A DNA stretch of 64,000 nucleotides from Eublepharis macularius (lineage: Eukaryota; Chordata; Lepidosauria; Squamata; Eublepharidae). The notes beneath the pieces were generated by a model. It was not told where the DNA came from, did no database searches, and saw only the letters and a program-made list of their open reading frames with translations. The stretch covers positions 16,264,001 to 16,328,000 of the forward strand of contig NC_072801.1 of the NCBI RefSeq assembly GCF_028583425.1, written 5' to 3'. Position 1 is the stretch's first letter. Each line of letters starts with the position of its first letter. Positions 46,701 through 58,450 of this stretch are shown here, one piece after another. A program made the position numbers and the translations under genes.

Positions 46701-49700
46701 ATTCAGCAGCAGAGTAGCCCAGCAGGAGCTCAAGGTCTGCAGGGAGGGAGGGTGCCGAAGCTGTGCTCCTGAGACCCCTTCGAACAAGCCCAACATTTAA
46801 AATCAGACGGAGGGGGTGAAAAGCTAGAGGAGTTCTGGCTTCATTAAACTTCTGGCATACAGGCTGGTTGATCTAGGCTGCTCACATCTCGGCCACATGT
46901 TATTTTTGAGGCGACTCACAGCAGAAGACTGCAGAGACGGCTAAGAAGGATCAATAGTTTATGTATAAGGCAACTTTCCACAAACAAAACCACTCTGACT
47001 GCATGGGATAGAAATGGATCTTGGACTAGTCTTCGGTGACAAAGCCCAGCCCACAAATCCATTTCTGGCACAGCCAGGATGTGCCTTGGGGGACAGCGAG
47101 ATAACACTGCTTGTTTTAAGTAAAATGGAGCAGAATGACTGAGAATGCAGCACTCACCACCACCTTTGCAGGAAAACAGGAGCGGCACAATGCACCACTC
47201 CGGTATCTCCAAATCCTTTGTTTGACTTCCACGTTCAACCCCTTCCCTACAATCAATATTCCTTTTCTGCTGATGCTGACTGAGCAAAGGACTCGTCAAG
47301 GTCTTGACAGAGGGAGGCAGGATGGCATCCAGGGCTGTTCACCTCCTGCCTCTACGTTTCCGTTGGCAGCACAGTGTGAGAACCACCAAGCACAACATTT
47401 TCAAGACAAATCAGAGCACAGGAGGTGGGCTTCCTGCCAATGCTGCATCACAAAGATTGCATCACAATCCATATCAGCCTCCTTCAGCCCCCCACCTTCC
47501 AAACTGGCTTTCTACATACTACCTATGTGCTTCTACTTGAGCCATTTTGGGGGTGCTTTCTGCTCTATGAGACTGAATAAACAACCAGAGTAAAAGCGAA
47601 CTGCACTGCTGCTAAAAGGAATGGTGGACAGGTTTGGCTCAAATTCAGCCACTGGTGGCTGGAGTCCAGGATATGACACCATTTGTAGATGCAGCAATAA
47701 ACTGAGTGCTGCTCAGACATCCCTGCCCTCCTTGTTGTGCTACCCCCAAGTGGTTGCCTTGGCCACAGAACCAGCCCTGATTACATGAAGGACCAATGAG
47801 TGGCCAATAATTTTATGCCCTTTCTCATTGGCTTGGTTTTGCAGCCAGAATTGGCCCAGGAGCTCCTCCTGCGTTTCGTTGCAGCCAGTTGAATTTTCTG
47901 TTCCACATGCTAAGTGTAGCTCCCTTTGCTAGCCAAAACGGAGGGATGCTAACTGACTGGGATGCTTGTAGCTCCCTGCCAGAACTAGCCTGGAAGTTCC
48001 ATCTGCTCTGTTGGGTGGCCAGAAGTGGTTTCCTCTGCTCATGCACAGCAGATACACCACAGAAACTAACTTCACAAGGATCCAGACGGAGTTACTACAT
48101 TTCTGTTTCACCCTTTCCCCAAGGAGCTCTTGGCACTCTTCTCCCATTTTATCTTCACAACAACCCAGGGGGCTCAGCTAAGCCAAGAGTGACTGGCCCA
48201 AAAGCACCCAATCAGCTTCATGACAGAGTGAGGGTTTAAAGCCAGGTCTCCCCTGTCAAAGTCGAGAGCGCTCTAACCACTACGCCACAATGCCTGGCTG
48301 AGTACAGTGTCTGATAAAATAACATTCCAGGGAGATCTGGAACCTGGAAGCTTAAAGGGACCAAGCATGAAGTCGTTTGCAAAGCCCTATCGCCGTAGCA
48401 AATGGGCAGCAGGGCTCGATAACCTCCCATGCCTGGAGGAGAAGAGGACATGTTTAAAAGCTTGGCCTAGTTTCCAGAACTACTGAGGCCACCATGACCT
48501 CCTTACCTGGCATCTGCTACAAAGGGGAAGACTCCATTGTAGAAGAACATGATGGTGAGGACCAGAAGCCAGTAGCGAAGGGGCAAATGCCTGACATCTT
48601 GAACCCGCTGCCGGGGGAACAGAAAAAGAGATGGCATGCATACAGCTCTGCTACAGCTATTATCTTCATTTCCTAAAGGCATAAAGGTCACCCCAACAGG
48701 TCATACATCACTAGCTAGGAAGGAGGGGACATCTGATACGCATCCCCATTCCTTGTGTTGTGCGTGTGAAATGAGCCAATGGCAGAGTGAGAAACTTTGG
48801 TAACCGAAACATAAACTCAAAATGCATAATTCTGCCCAGGCTGTTTTTTTTTCTTAAAGGGGAAATCAGGTAAGGAAATGATATCCTCTCTTAGAATCTG
48901 CTGCCCAGATGAAGTGCCAAGGCCAATCCAGCATAGGGATATTCTTCTGAAATTACTCCAGCAATTCACACTAGTATTCTTTTAACAGGCTCTATTATCT
49001 GCTCTCCTTTTTTTAAAAAAGGTAAATGTCCCCTGTTCTTCCCTTACACACTTAAGCTGCCAGAATGCAAATCCACAGAGCAAAATGTGACCTTGGGAAA
49101 AAGTGTACATCCAGATACCATAGTCGAAACCAAAGTCCCGGTCACCAGCAGCAGTTTCTTGGCCCAAGAAAATACACCCGGTTCAGGTGGGTTGAATGGC
49201 TTACTAGCAAAGCCAAGAACGCAACCCATTCTGGGCCACGAGCTACTTAAAACAATTCCCATCATCTCCCTGCTGCTGATAAAGGAAGCCGATGGCTCCC
49301 ATACAGGGACTGTAGCTGAACAATCCTGGCTCCCTCTCCTAGCTGCTGCTGCTTCTAGAGATGCCCAAGTTAAGCTGCCATTCTAAATTAAGGGGAGGTC
49401 ACTGGCTGCACCTTCAGTTCCACATACCACTTTCTTGGACTCTTGCTGGATAACTCCGTCCAAGCCAAGCTGCTTCATGCCAACTCTGTCCAGTATACTG
49501 ACTGTGATAGCCGAAAGAAAGCCCAACACGCAGAGAAAGGTTCCTGCAAACATAACACAGCCCTTCCTTGAAGCCTTTGTTGCTGAAAGTCCTTAACAGC
49601 ACATCAGGTGAGTGGGACAATTTGTTTGGGAGAAATATGGTCTCCAACATGGCTGGACTGTCTGGCTGACCCCCTCAAAGCTGTTTTCAGTTGGCTATTG

Positions 49701-52700
49701 AAGACCCATCACTGGCCAACATCAAAAAGGGGGGGGGGGTTTAAAAGCAGTTTTATTAGGTGGTGGCCAATCTAGATTCACTGTGAGCTGGTGTGTTCTC
49801 TCCGTGAGGACATACTAGCAAGCAAGTTTGAAAGCACTTTTTTAAACAGAGTGGTATTTGCCTCTCAAGTTTAAAAAGTCTTGAGTTCTGAAGTCACTCA
49901 TTCTCTCAAAGAGCCAAGTTCAAAATTACATTTCATTTTCCACAACGAAGTGTGCATCCACTCAACTCTGTTTTTTTTTTTTAATGAGCAATCTGTGAAG
50001 GTCTGTCCCTTATGACTCATGGATTAGCCACTTCGGCTTTTCTTGTGTAATTTCTTGGCAAAGTTAATTCAGATTTTTCTTTTGTCAAGGGCTAGAGTGA
50101 ATGGTCTACAAGACACTTTTCAACTTCAAACTACAATGGCACAATTGTCCCGGGTCCATATGTTAAGCATGAGCTGAGTAGTGTCAAAGCGGAAAAAGAA
50201 GATGCAGACTGACGCTCGTTGACTTTTTATGCCTTGTGGGGCCATGGAACATTCCCCTTATGGAGATTCATGTGCGCACCAAGAGAAAGGACCTCATGTC
50301 CATGAAACGTAAAGAAGTGGGCGAAATCCATGCTCTCCTCCTCCCGCTCTGCTGGCTCAACCTTTAACTAGAAATTGTGCACATGGGGTTTTCCCCATCT
50401 TAAGCAATGTATATGGAACCCAGAAAGAAATTCCTGACCAAGACCCTAAATAACATACACTCCGCCTCTGACTCCAATAAATTAGTCTACATGTTATCTG
50501 ACGTAGATGCCCCTGTATCCTATAAAGTGGCACTTTTTGTCTTGGCCACTAGGAAAATACGAGCCAAGCGTGGTTTCTAAGAAAGCATCACACCAGTCTG
50601 AGCAGCAAATCCAGGTCTTGCTTGTGTTTTGAATAATTTTAATTTCTTTTTAAATTTAAAGGTTTTCAAGATTTTCATGAGTTTAGATAGTTTAAAGTGA
50701 TAATTACGAGTTATGTCTATGTGAATTGGGTATGTTCAAGTGTACAGTTCATATTTTGTTGGTGTTTGTATGGCTTCGGCCGGAAAAGCAATAAACATAT
50801 TATTATTATTATAAATTTAAAGGTTGTAATTTGTATATATGTTTTGTTTAATAAAGGCCAATGACCATATACAATAAATTTACCTACCCACCATCTTAAG
50901 CAATGTGACTACACAAAAGAAAAGAAAGGAAGAAGTCCTAATAATACCACAAAAAACCAACCAACCGGTAAAGACCTCAGCAACACCATGCAATTGCTAT
51001 GATATGATCTATAGTTAATCAGATGAAGAGAGGAATGAATGGATTTCATAAAATTCTACAAAAGATATGAGCGTAACTAGTACATAAATTTCAACATAGT
51101 GAGAAGAGTAAATACAGTCATTCATAGCAAAAACTGTCTAAAAATAAATGTTGGAATTAAAAATAAGTCAGTGCCTCGAAAGAAACTGCCTGTCTGCAGC
51201 CACACATGAGGTGCCCATCTCTGGAGCAGATGAGATGAGAATAAAGCGTCTTTCCCGTTGGCTGCACGCACCAAGTGCAAAAGCAACAGAGTGCCAGACT
51301 TCTAGCACCCTCTAGTGGCCTGTACTAAAAATAAATGTATATCCTTGAATCGATCAGAGGGGCTTTCTACAGCAACTGTGCTCGCTGCTGTTTTCCCAGC
51401 TAAAAGAGGACGACAGAGCTGTCCTTAAATGCTTCTTTCAGAATCACTGGCCTGGATCTTAAGCCTTGCTTCTGCCCATGGCTCTGTGCAGCAGAACCCT
51501 CCATCCATCCAATACCAGCTTCCCACAATGAACTGAAGGGCGCCTGGCAGCACTGCAAAGCAGGACCAGCACCATCATGCATAAAGAGGGGTGCAAATGG
51601 CAGCCAGGCTTAGGATCAGAACCTTTATTTATAAGTCTGCATTTCTTCCAACAATTTGGAGTACAAGATAAGACTTCATCAGAAGTTAAACAATATAGCC
51701 ATAATTAAACTCTCCCCAAAGTCATACGTAGAAAACATTAAAAAATACATCACAACAGCTGCCATTTAAAATTCCACACCACTCACTGCTCCTTTAAACC
51801 CCCAATGCTGTCGCTTCAGCCTTCTATCTTTGTGACACAGTCATGAGCGTGTTATTGTTAAACATCTAGAACATATGCTGGACCAGAAGTAATCTTCCAA
51901 AGGGGAACTCACCTCCCCAGAGAGTCCACTGAATCCCAAAGTGGCTTTCAAACTGCTGGGTGAAAAAGAAGTTGAGGACACTTCCAAGGCGGGAGAAAGA
52001 GAGGGTCAGTCCGAAGGCCAAAGCCAGCTCCTTCCCCTTGAACCAGAAGGCGGTAATGCGATTCTGCACAACTCAAAGGGACGAGGGAGGGGGAGGGCAA
52101 GAAATCGATGTTAACTGAATGATGTCCATGCGCGTGAAGGTAAGCAATGTGCTGAATTTACAGCATAACCAAGGAAGGGTTTCTTTTTTCTTACTGGTGA
52201 GTGACCCGTTTCCAGAGCCGAAAAGCAACCTGCCCGTCAGCATCAATGGCAAAAGGTATGGAGTTCCTTTAAAGTGAGCGCCCAAAGCAAAAATAGATGA
52301 CCCCAGCACGGTCAGGAAAGAGAAAACGAAGACGCCAACTAGGGGGAAAGGAAGGGATCGTAAAAATCAAAATGCATGAGCACCAACAGCACAAGTGGGA
52401 ACTCCAAGAAATGATGCATTTACCGTTCTTAGAATCCAGTGAATTAATAGTAATATTCTTTCAGTAGATCCCAGGATCAGCATACTACCTACCCATCCCT
52501 GGAGTTTTATCCCCCACCCTGCTGCTTGCACAGAGTTTTTGGGCAGCAGACGTGCATTTTATCCTCAAATCAGTCCTGCAAGGTAGATTAGAGGACAAGA
52601 GGGTGACTGGCCTAAGATTACCCGATGAACTTACTCGCTGAGTGGGGATTGAGCTCAGGTCTCCCAGGTACCTGTCTGACACACTAACCTCTCTGTTACA

Positions 52701-55700
52701 CTGGCTCACCATGGAAGTATTGGTGAACCCAATTTTATACATGGCAAAGCACATATGGACCAGAGGATCTTTCTATCCCTGTGATTCTATGATATAAAGG
52801 CTACGTGTGATATATAACCACCATGGTTAAGGAAAAATATGCATAAACCTAGTTTGTCACTGGGCTAATTCCCCTCCCCCCCACACATACAAAGTCAAGG
52901 CTTAAACACTAATTCTAGTTACCCATGATGTGCAGCTGCAAGTGCAAACCTACACTCGAGTTAATCCCCTGACCAGGATTCTAACCATGGATTAAAACTT
53001 GGTTTAGGATCCCAGCTAGCAGGGGAAAACTAACTCTACCTTTGAACTTCTGCCTGTCAAGTTAATCAGCCAATTCATTTCTGCCATTACGGTCAACTCT
53101 AGCTGTTTCTTGAACAGCTCAGCAGACAACCTAAATTCCTAAACAGGATATGGACTTTGGCCCTCGGGTTATGCACAGTCTTGATGCTTCTCAACACATT
53201 CTAGAAGCTGATGTTTTAGGAAAGACATGTAACTCTGGTTCAAGGCCAAGGAAAGGCCGTGCCAGATAAAGAGTGATTCCGCACACGTTGGATAATGCAC
53301 TTCCAATCCTCTTTATAGATCATTTGGAACGGATTTGTTTGTGTGCGGGGAAAAAAAATCCACCTTAAACGATTGATAATGTGCATTGAAAGTGCATTAT
53401 CCAATGTGTGCAGAATCAGGTTGAGATGAACCATAGCTAAGCACTTTAGAACTTACAGCAATTTCCCAGTTTGTCAATCAAGAAGCCTGCCATGATCACC
53501 ACCACGGCGTTCCTACAGAGAATGAAAGGAAAACAAAGGATAATTTTTTCTCTTTCCGACCTTCTCTTTCTCAAACATCAGTCACTACACAATAGTATTA
53601 GCTATAACACCACGGCTTTATTATACTTTACACTGCATCTCGAATGCCAGAATAAAAGATCATTCGTCAAGTAACCTTCTATTAACTTGATAGGTCTTTT
53701 TAAAAAAAATAAAAACAAGGTCAAGCTATCCTAAAGCTTTCTCAAAAATTCACCCACTGAATCTTCTATGGCTTCTTTCCAATGCTGTGTTAACCGCCAG
53801 CATCTTCTGGATTAAATGCCAGTTCACTACAGGTTATTTCTCCCATCAATAAATTACTGAGAGAGAGAGAGAGAGACTCACGTCCAGGCATAGATGGCGT
53901 ACAGAAGGTTGTATTCTTCAGGAGTCATCCCCAGGCCTTCCACACATCCGGCTGTTCCATTATGTTCTGTGCCATTGGGATGTGTTCCATTCAGACAGGT
54001 CAGGTTCTAGACCACAAAACCATTCAGAAAGGGCATGAATATCAGCACTGAACAAGCGCCCAGTTGGCTTGCAGATGTCCGATCCATCCAAACCTGTTTG
54101 CTCCAGTCCCCGGGCCCCGTTATGCTACCATCTTGAGGAACGCAGGCAATGGGCATGAGGCATTTTGCCCTCTCAAATGTGGGAAGAATCAAATTTAAAA
54201 ACTTCGCAACTGGATATCCCTCAGGACTGGGCACAGCCATAGCTGTGGAGCAGAGCAAGTGGGTCTGTTAGGGCCCCACCAACTGCCCTACCAGCCCCCT
54301 CCTGCCTGCCTCCTTGCTGTCTGGACAGGTCAAGAAGCGGCAGGCTGCCAGCTAAGCAAATCGCCACCTTGTCTTTGTTGATGCCCGGCCCCCACCCGGC
54401 AGAGGCAGAAGGTCTTTTCTTCCCATTTAAGCCAGGCCTGTCCACAACAATATCCTACTTCATTGGGCAGGGAGCTGTCGATAAGCAGAGTAAGATAAAT
54501 TCTGTACCAAATCTAAAATCAGTTAAATGGCTATAGCAAGAAACTCTAATCCCATTTGCGACATTCAGTGAGAACTGTCATGACTCATGTTTGATCAGAC
54601 TATCTAGTGCATCACCCTTCTTTGAAGAGGAATCAGTCAAAGGCTTAACAGTGACGTAAATCGTTTCCAACCAGGGCTGTGGTAGACTAGCCACTCAACC
54701 CTTATCCTCTCCTGTACCACTGTGAGGACCTGACAGGACGCAGGACTGGGACCTTTACTTCTTTGAAAAAAAATTAAATGTTTATTTGTGCAAAGCAAAC
54801 AAAAAAACCCCAAACAAACAAACCAAAAAACAATGCTGGCCAATCCCTACACAAGCTTCTATATAAGGTCTCTAAATATATAAAAACGTCCATATGCAGT
54901 TGTTGTCTATATGTGATACTTTCCAATATTGATAAGTTTATAAGGTCCTCAAGTCAATGAGTTACGGGAAGTGAGTTTTTGTCTTTCCAGTGCTGTAATA
55001 TAAGTCTTTTAGCGACTGTAAGGGCACAAAGGGTCCATTTTCATTGATTGCTGGTTAGGTTCCATGAGACAGGCATATACTTTAAAAATACATCAAAGTC
55101 CACAAAAATACATGACTATTCTAATACAAAATTAATATGAGTAATGACTTCCTCCCAAAAGGACCGAATAACTGCACATGCCCAAAGCATACGCTTAAGA
55201 GACACGTCTTGTAAGTGGCAACGCCAACAACTGGACACTGTACTTAACCTTTTACTAAAAAGGCACTGTTCAGTATACCCTAAACATATTTTTTTGCTGA
55301 ATACATCACAGCTTGATCCACAGAAGCAACAGCTTAAAGCCACGTCCCATTGTTTTGGCGCAACTAGATGATCTAGCTCCCTATTCCATTCATCACTGAG
55401 ACTCTGCATATTATATTTACTAACCAACATCAAATAATTACAAACAAATACTGTATGTTTCATTTTCTGTGTTGATTCAATACGTTTCCAAAAGTGAGGG
55501 GGCTTCTGAAACACTCAAAGCTGGAAGACTGAGACCTGTCCTGTTGGAGATGTGGTGTGTCTGCAACGCTTTTTAAAAATTATCGCACTGTTGGATGTGT
55601 CTTAAATTGTAAGCTGCTTTGGGTCCTGCTCGGCAGGAAAAAGGCAAGGGTAGAAGCACTCTCAAGTAAAGAAACACAGGAGCAGAGGCCTTCCAAAATA

Positions 55701-58051
55701 AGAGTCTGCTGAAAGACCTCTAAAATAGGAACTGTCTACAACAGTGATACTCAGTTGCTCAGAAGCGACATGTGACTCTCTGATATGCCACCTGTGGCTC
55801 TTCTGAGCACCATGCTTCAATGTGGCACCTGCCCCATACGTCAGAACATGTGTGATTGGCAGATGGTTCTCTCCATGCATCTGATGAAGAGAGCTGTGGT
55901 TCTCGAAAGTTTATGCTACAATAAAGTTGGTTAGTCTTAAAGGTGCTACTGGACGGTTTATTATTTTGCAACTACGGACTAACGGATGGGCTCAGGGCGG
56001 CTAACAACATTTAAAAATACATTAAAAGTCACAAAAACATAAAATCAATAATTTTTCAAAAGTTATTAAAATAGTCCAGGAGCAGGCTATTTAAACAAAT
56101 ATTGAGAGTCCATATATGGGCATAGGAGATGGCCGAGGGCAGCCCCAGAAAAAGTGGTGGTCTTAGATGGAAGAAGGACACCTGCTGGTACTCAGCCAAA
56201 GGCTTCGTTTTACACAGCTAAGGTGCAGGCCTCATGCCAGGGATGGAATATAGGGGGCTGTTTTGGTTGATGGCAATTGTAAACGGGCTCTCCATAAACT
56301 ACGGAATGAGTACAATGGTCTACAGGATGAGTTCTAAAGAGCTTGAAAAAGGTTTATAGTCAGAAAACTTCTGCAGTTCTGCACCACTAATCTAGCGGAC
56401 TGCAGTCCTATTATAGTAGTTAGTATTTTGGTTTATTACCATGATGCGTTTCTGTTTTAGCTTGATTGAGGTTGACCCTTTCCTGCTAAACACTTACCCC
56501 TTGAAACTGTTCTTGCAAGACACTGGGGATATCGAAGCAGAAGTAAGAGCCAAAGGTCAGAAGGCAATTGAAGAAAAGTACCAGGAACCTGTAGTAAGCT
56601 GCAAAAGGAAGGCATTGGCTACCAATAAAACGAATACTATAGATGTGTGACTGACCTGGCAGGGTGGGTTGGCGGAGAGACCTATGGGAGAACTGATACA
56701 GACAACTCCAGACTGGGATGGCTTTTTCCCATATGAACCTGTGCACTTAAAAATGGTGACTGGTGGAGAGTGCCCTCAAGTCAGAGCTGACTTATGGCAA
56801 CCCCTGGTAGGGTTTTCATGGCAAGAGACTAACAGAGGTGGTTTGCCATCGAATTACTAACCAAAGCCAACCCTGCTTAGCTTCTGAGATCTGATGAGAT
56901 CAGGCTCACCTGGGCTATCTAGGTGAGGGCAACATGGTAACTAGGGGACCTGTTTCAAGGTGCCCCTGCCTGGAAACAAATCAAGGAAAAGCGTCTTCTA
57001 CTGGGGCACTTGAGCTCTGGAGATCTTAGAAGGCCCATTTGTGAGTTACGATCCCTGTTCATTATCCATCCTACTCTTTTGAACCCATGATGGTATTCAA
57101 AGATCCTTTTGTGTGGGTTTGATAGCCGTTTTTATTCTACCTCTTGGAGTAAAAACGGGATGAGGGGGAAAAGCAAGTTGTAAAATGTTTTTAATCACAA
57201 AAAGTTGTTGTTTTATGTTTCTGCTTGTAAATTGCCTAGATGCCAAAAGGGCAAAATACAAATTCACAGAACAGCCATGCAGGATTGGAAGCCAAGGGGT
57301 TTTTCTTATGGAGGGAGCTCTTTTCTTAATGTTCTTCTGCTAAATCTTAGGGCGATAAATCAGGATGGACAATCGTGTTAGTCTGTCTGCAGCTGTAGAA
57401 AAGAGCAAGAGTCCAGTAGCACTTACAAGGCTAACAAAATTTGTGGCAAGGTAGGAGCTTTGGTGAGCCACAACGAGTTGTCTTATAGGTGCTACTGCAC
57501 TCTTGCTCTTTTTCGAAATGTCAAGGAGGAGTATTGCAAGGGGACACGGACAGCCACTCTCGGCCGGATTGCAGATCTAAAGCTCGAGGGGCGAAGGACA
57601 TTTTGCACCAGTCCCCTGCAGGACGCCCGGCATGCACCTCCGCCTGGCCGGGGGGGGGGGGATGTATTTGAGGAGCCATACCCTCAGCACGGCAGGCGGA
57701 CACCGTAGCCCACTGAGGAAGGCGGGAGCGGGGGCTGAAGTCCAACAGCCCTCCCCCTCCCATGGTCAGGCAAGAGTTGGGAGACCTGCCTCTCCCCTCC
57801 GCGCCTGCTCCTCGGAAGCGCCCGCAGAGTTCGGGCAAGGGGGCCTCTGAGCACATGCAAAGAGCACGCCGGGCCTGGCGGGGAGGGGGCCGCCTGCGAG
57901 GGCGCAGAGCGCGACGTGCAAAAGGGCGCGGTACTGGATACCCGGGGGAGGGGGGAGCACCGAGGCCGTCGGGGGACGTGACGGTTCGGCGGCCACATGA
58001 CTGGCCCGCCCGCGCGCCTCGCTCACCTTTCTCCGCCGCCGCTTCCGCCAT
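43769..58051 (-). CDS. MFSD1-like major facilitator superfamily transporter, complete
   Basis: Thirteen coding exons (minus, 5' to 3'): 58051-58027, 56598-56498, 54006-53882, 53512-53457, 52338-52195, 52071-51913, 49543-49428, 48607-48507, 46080-45969, 45271-45134, 44848-44709, 44519-44408 and 43882-43769. All have GT/AG borders and agreeing phases, giving 480 aa (human MFSD1 is about 465). Family signatures include LLTFGSYFCFDIPSVLQ (TM1), GFLIDKLG (motif A), GRLLFGSG, FWFKGKELALAFGLTLSFSR, FYNGVFPFVAD and GTAMGLATSIQMIGIGLSN. There is no signal peptide, and about 12 membrane segments are expected. Loop 1 has sequons at N43, N48, N53 and N58. The TM4 Glu of MFSD1 is G147 here, while R178 is kept. 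The C terminus has DSAPLL (465-470). MFSD1 is a lysosomal dipeptide uniporter working with GLMP. By homology this is probably a lysosomal or endosomal transporter, substrate unknown. For exon 6 the acceptor at 52072 was chosen over a nearer AG (52064) because only it keeps the frame (IVQNRITAFWF). Confidence 0.94.
46340..46465 (+). mobile_element. tRNA-headed SINE fragment with poly-A
   Basis: tgatgtatttagtgggacta, then gaggtcaggatacaaatcct, then ggctctaccctgaatcgagt and a run of about 20 A (46444-46463). The head resembles the MIR-like SINEs nearby, here ending in an A tail. It lies in an intron of the MFSD1-like gene. Confidence 0.5.
48085..48300 (-). mobile_element. MIR-like SINE, minus strand
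   Basis: On the + strand it reads tttatcttcacaacaaccca, then agagtgactggcccaaaagc, then gagcgctctaaccactacgc. It ends about 200 bp from exon 8 of the MFSD1-like gene. Confidence 0.78.
50400..50880 (+). mobile_element. LINE 3' end
   Basis: The + strand reads KFLTKTLNNIHSASDSNKLV and LSDVDAPVSYKVALFVLATR then IRAKRGF and a stop (50575-50577). The 3' UTR ends 'tttgtatggcttcggccgga' and 'aataaacatattattattat'. It is the same family as 29985-30297. It is a non-LTR retrotransposon tail, but I cannot name the clade. Confidence 0.6.
52490..52715 (-). mobile_element. MIR-like SINE, minus strand
   Basis: On the + strand it reads ttatcctcaaatcagtcctg, then tgactggcctaagattaccc, then gtggggattgagctcaggtc and acactaacctctctgttaca. 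Worn. It lies in an intron of the MFSD1-like gene. Confidence 0.75.
53270..53428. mobile_element. Palindromic MITE, superfamily unclear
   Basis: The left end tgattccgcacacgttggat-aatgcactt pairs with the right end aagtgcattatccaatgtgt-gcagaatca, and the arms match over about 30 bases with few changes. The middle has a further symmetric part (gtgtgcgg). No clear target duplication was found. It ends about 30 bp from exon 4 of the MFSD1-like gene. Confidence 0.65.
54640..55560 (-). mobile_element. L1-like LINE, C-terminal ORF2 fragment
   Basis: The minus strand frame 55514-55116 ends with SCWRCHLQDVSLKRMLWACA and VIRSFWEEVITHI, matching the CWRC...H/M..W.C....FW pattern near the end of L1-type ORF2 proteins. 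AT-rich sequence down to about 54640 is probably its 3' UTR. No reverse-transcriptase core is present. It lies in an intron of the MFSD1-like gene, same strand. Confidence 0.65.
55742..55985 (+). repeat. DNA-transposon-like fragment joined to a Penelope-type tail
   Basis: 55742-55875 (cagttgctcagaagcgacat, then tgccacctgtggctcttctg) is a common dispersed fragment, possibly hAT. From about 55878 the sequence becomes tctgatgaagagagctgtgg, then gaaagtttatgctacaataa and ggttagtcttaaaggtgcta, the usual tail of Penelope-like elements in + orientation. Confidence 0.55.
55985..56240 (-). repeat. L2/CR1-like LINE 3' fragment (tentative)
   Basis: gggctcagggcggctaacaa followed by A-rich sequence, then ggagatggccgagggcagcc and ggtactcagccaaaggcttc, resembles 3' parts of L2-type LINEs of reptiles in reverse orientation. 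Strongly worn. Confidence 0.45.
56760..56940 (-). mobile_element. 5S rRNA-derived SINE, minus strand
   Basis: On the + strand aaccctgcttagcttctgag then atctgatgagatcaggctca is the reverse complement of the conserved internal promoter region of 5S rRNA (GATCTCGTCAGATCTCAGAA, then GCTAAGCAGGGT). It is preceded by tggcaagagactaacagagg and ggtttgccat, as in 5S-headed SINEs. It is too short and altered to be a 5S gene. Confidence 0.75.
57368..57520 (-). repeat. Penelope-type tail, minus strand
   Basis: gtgttagtctgtctgcagct, then gagcaagagtccagtagcac, then ggtgctactgcactcttgct: the characteristic 3' end of the Penelope-like family, in both orientations within 150 bp. It borders the CpG island of the MFSD1-like gene. 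Confidence 0.6.
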
Positions 58052-58450
58052 GGCTCCAGCCGCCTCCTTGCAAGCCCCGCGCCAGGCGCCTCAGGCTCCG
58101 CCCCTGCGCCCCGGCCACGCCTCTCCGGGCCTGACGCCGACCGGCACCGCCAGCCACTCGGCTCCGCCCACTCGCCTGCGCCCTTTGTCTTCGGCTCGCC
58201 CTCTCAGCCCCGCCCCCTTTCGTCCATTCCCCAGATGGACGCCTCGCCGCCCCGCCTTTCTCAGCACCGCGTTGCGCAGTCGTGCACCGACGCCCCGCCC
58301 ACCACCTCCTCTGCCCAATCGTTGCACAGTAAACCCGCACCTGGATTTGTTGCCCCGCCCCTTTTCTCTTGTCTCGCTTTAAAAATTGGCCACGCCTCTG
58401 TAGCCTGAGCCTCGCCTCACTGCATGTCACTCAGCCCCTCAGCGGCCAGG
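57540..58450 (-). promoter_or_regulatory. CpG-island promoter of the MFSD1-like gene
   Basis: A CpG-rich block around the start codon (58051), continuing 400 bp upstream and 500 bp into intron 1. Within intron 1 there is GTCATGTGGC on the minus strand (58001-57992), containing the TCATGTG M-box core recognised by MITF/TFE factors, and GTCACGTC (57982-57975). Large ORFs crossing the island in several frames (for example 57521-58051 and 57762-58382) arise from the GC richness. Confidence 0.75.

Noticed and set aside
52064-52071. The AG at 52064 as acceptor of MFSD1-like exon 6
   Set aside because: It would shift the frame and lose the WFKGKEL signature. The AG eight bases upstream keeps both.
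56860-56930. Possible 5S rRNA gene (minus strand)
   Set aside because: Only the inner part of 5S is present, with changes, and it is joined to a SINE body, so it is a 5S-headed SINE.
57521-58051. 176-codon minus-strand ORF starting at the MFSD1-like Met
   Set aside because: The start codon is right, but a strong donor (AAG|GTGAGC) follows codon 8 and the next exon continues the family TM1 in the matching phase. The rest of the ORF is intron.
57762-58382. 206-codon + strand ORF over the CpG island
   Set aside because: Pro/Arg/Ala-rich composition of GC-rich DNA, overlapping the real promoter and first exon on the other strand, with no family pattern.
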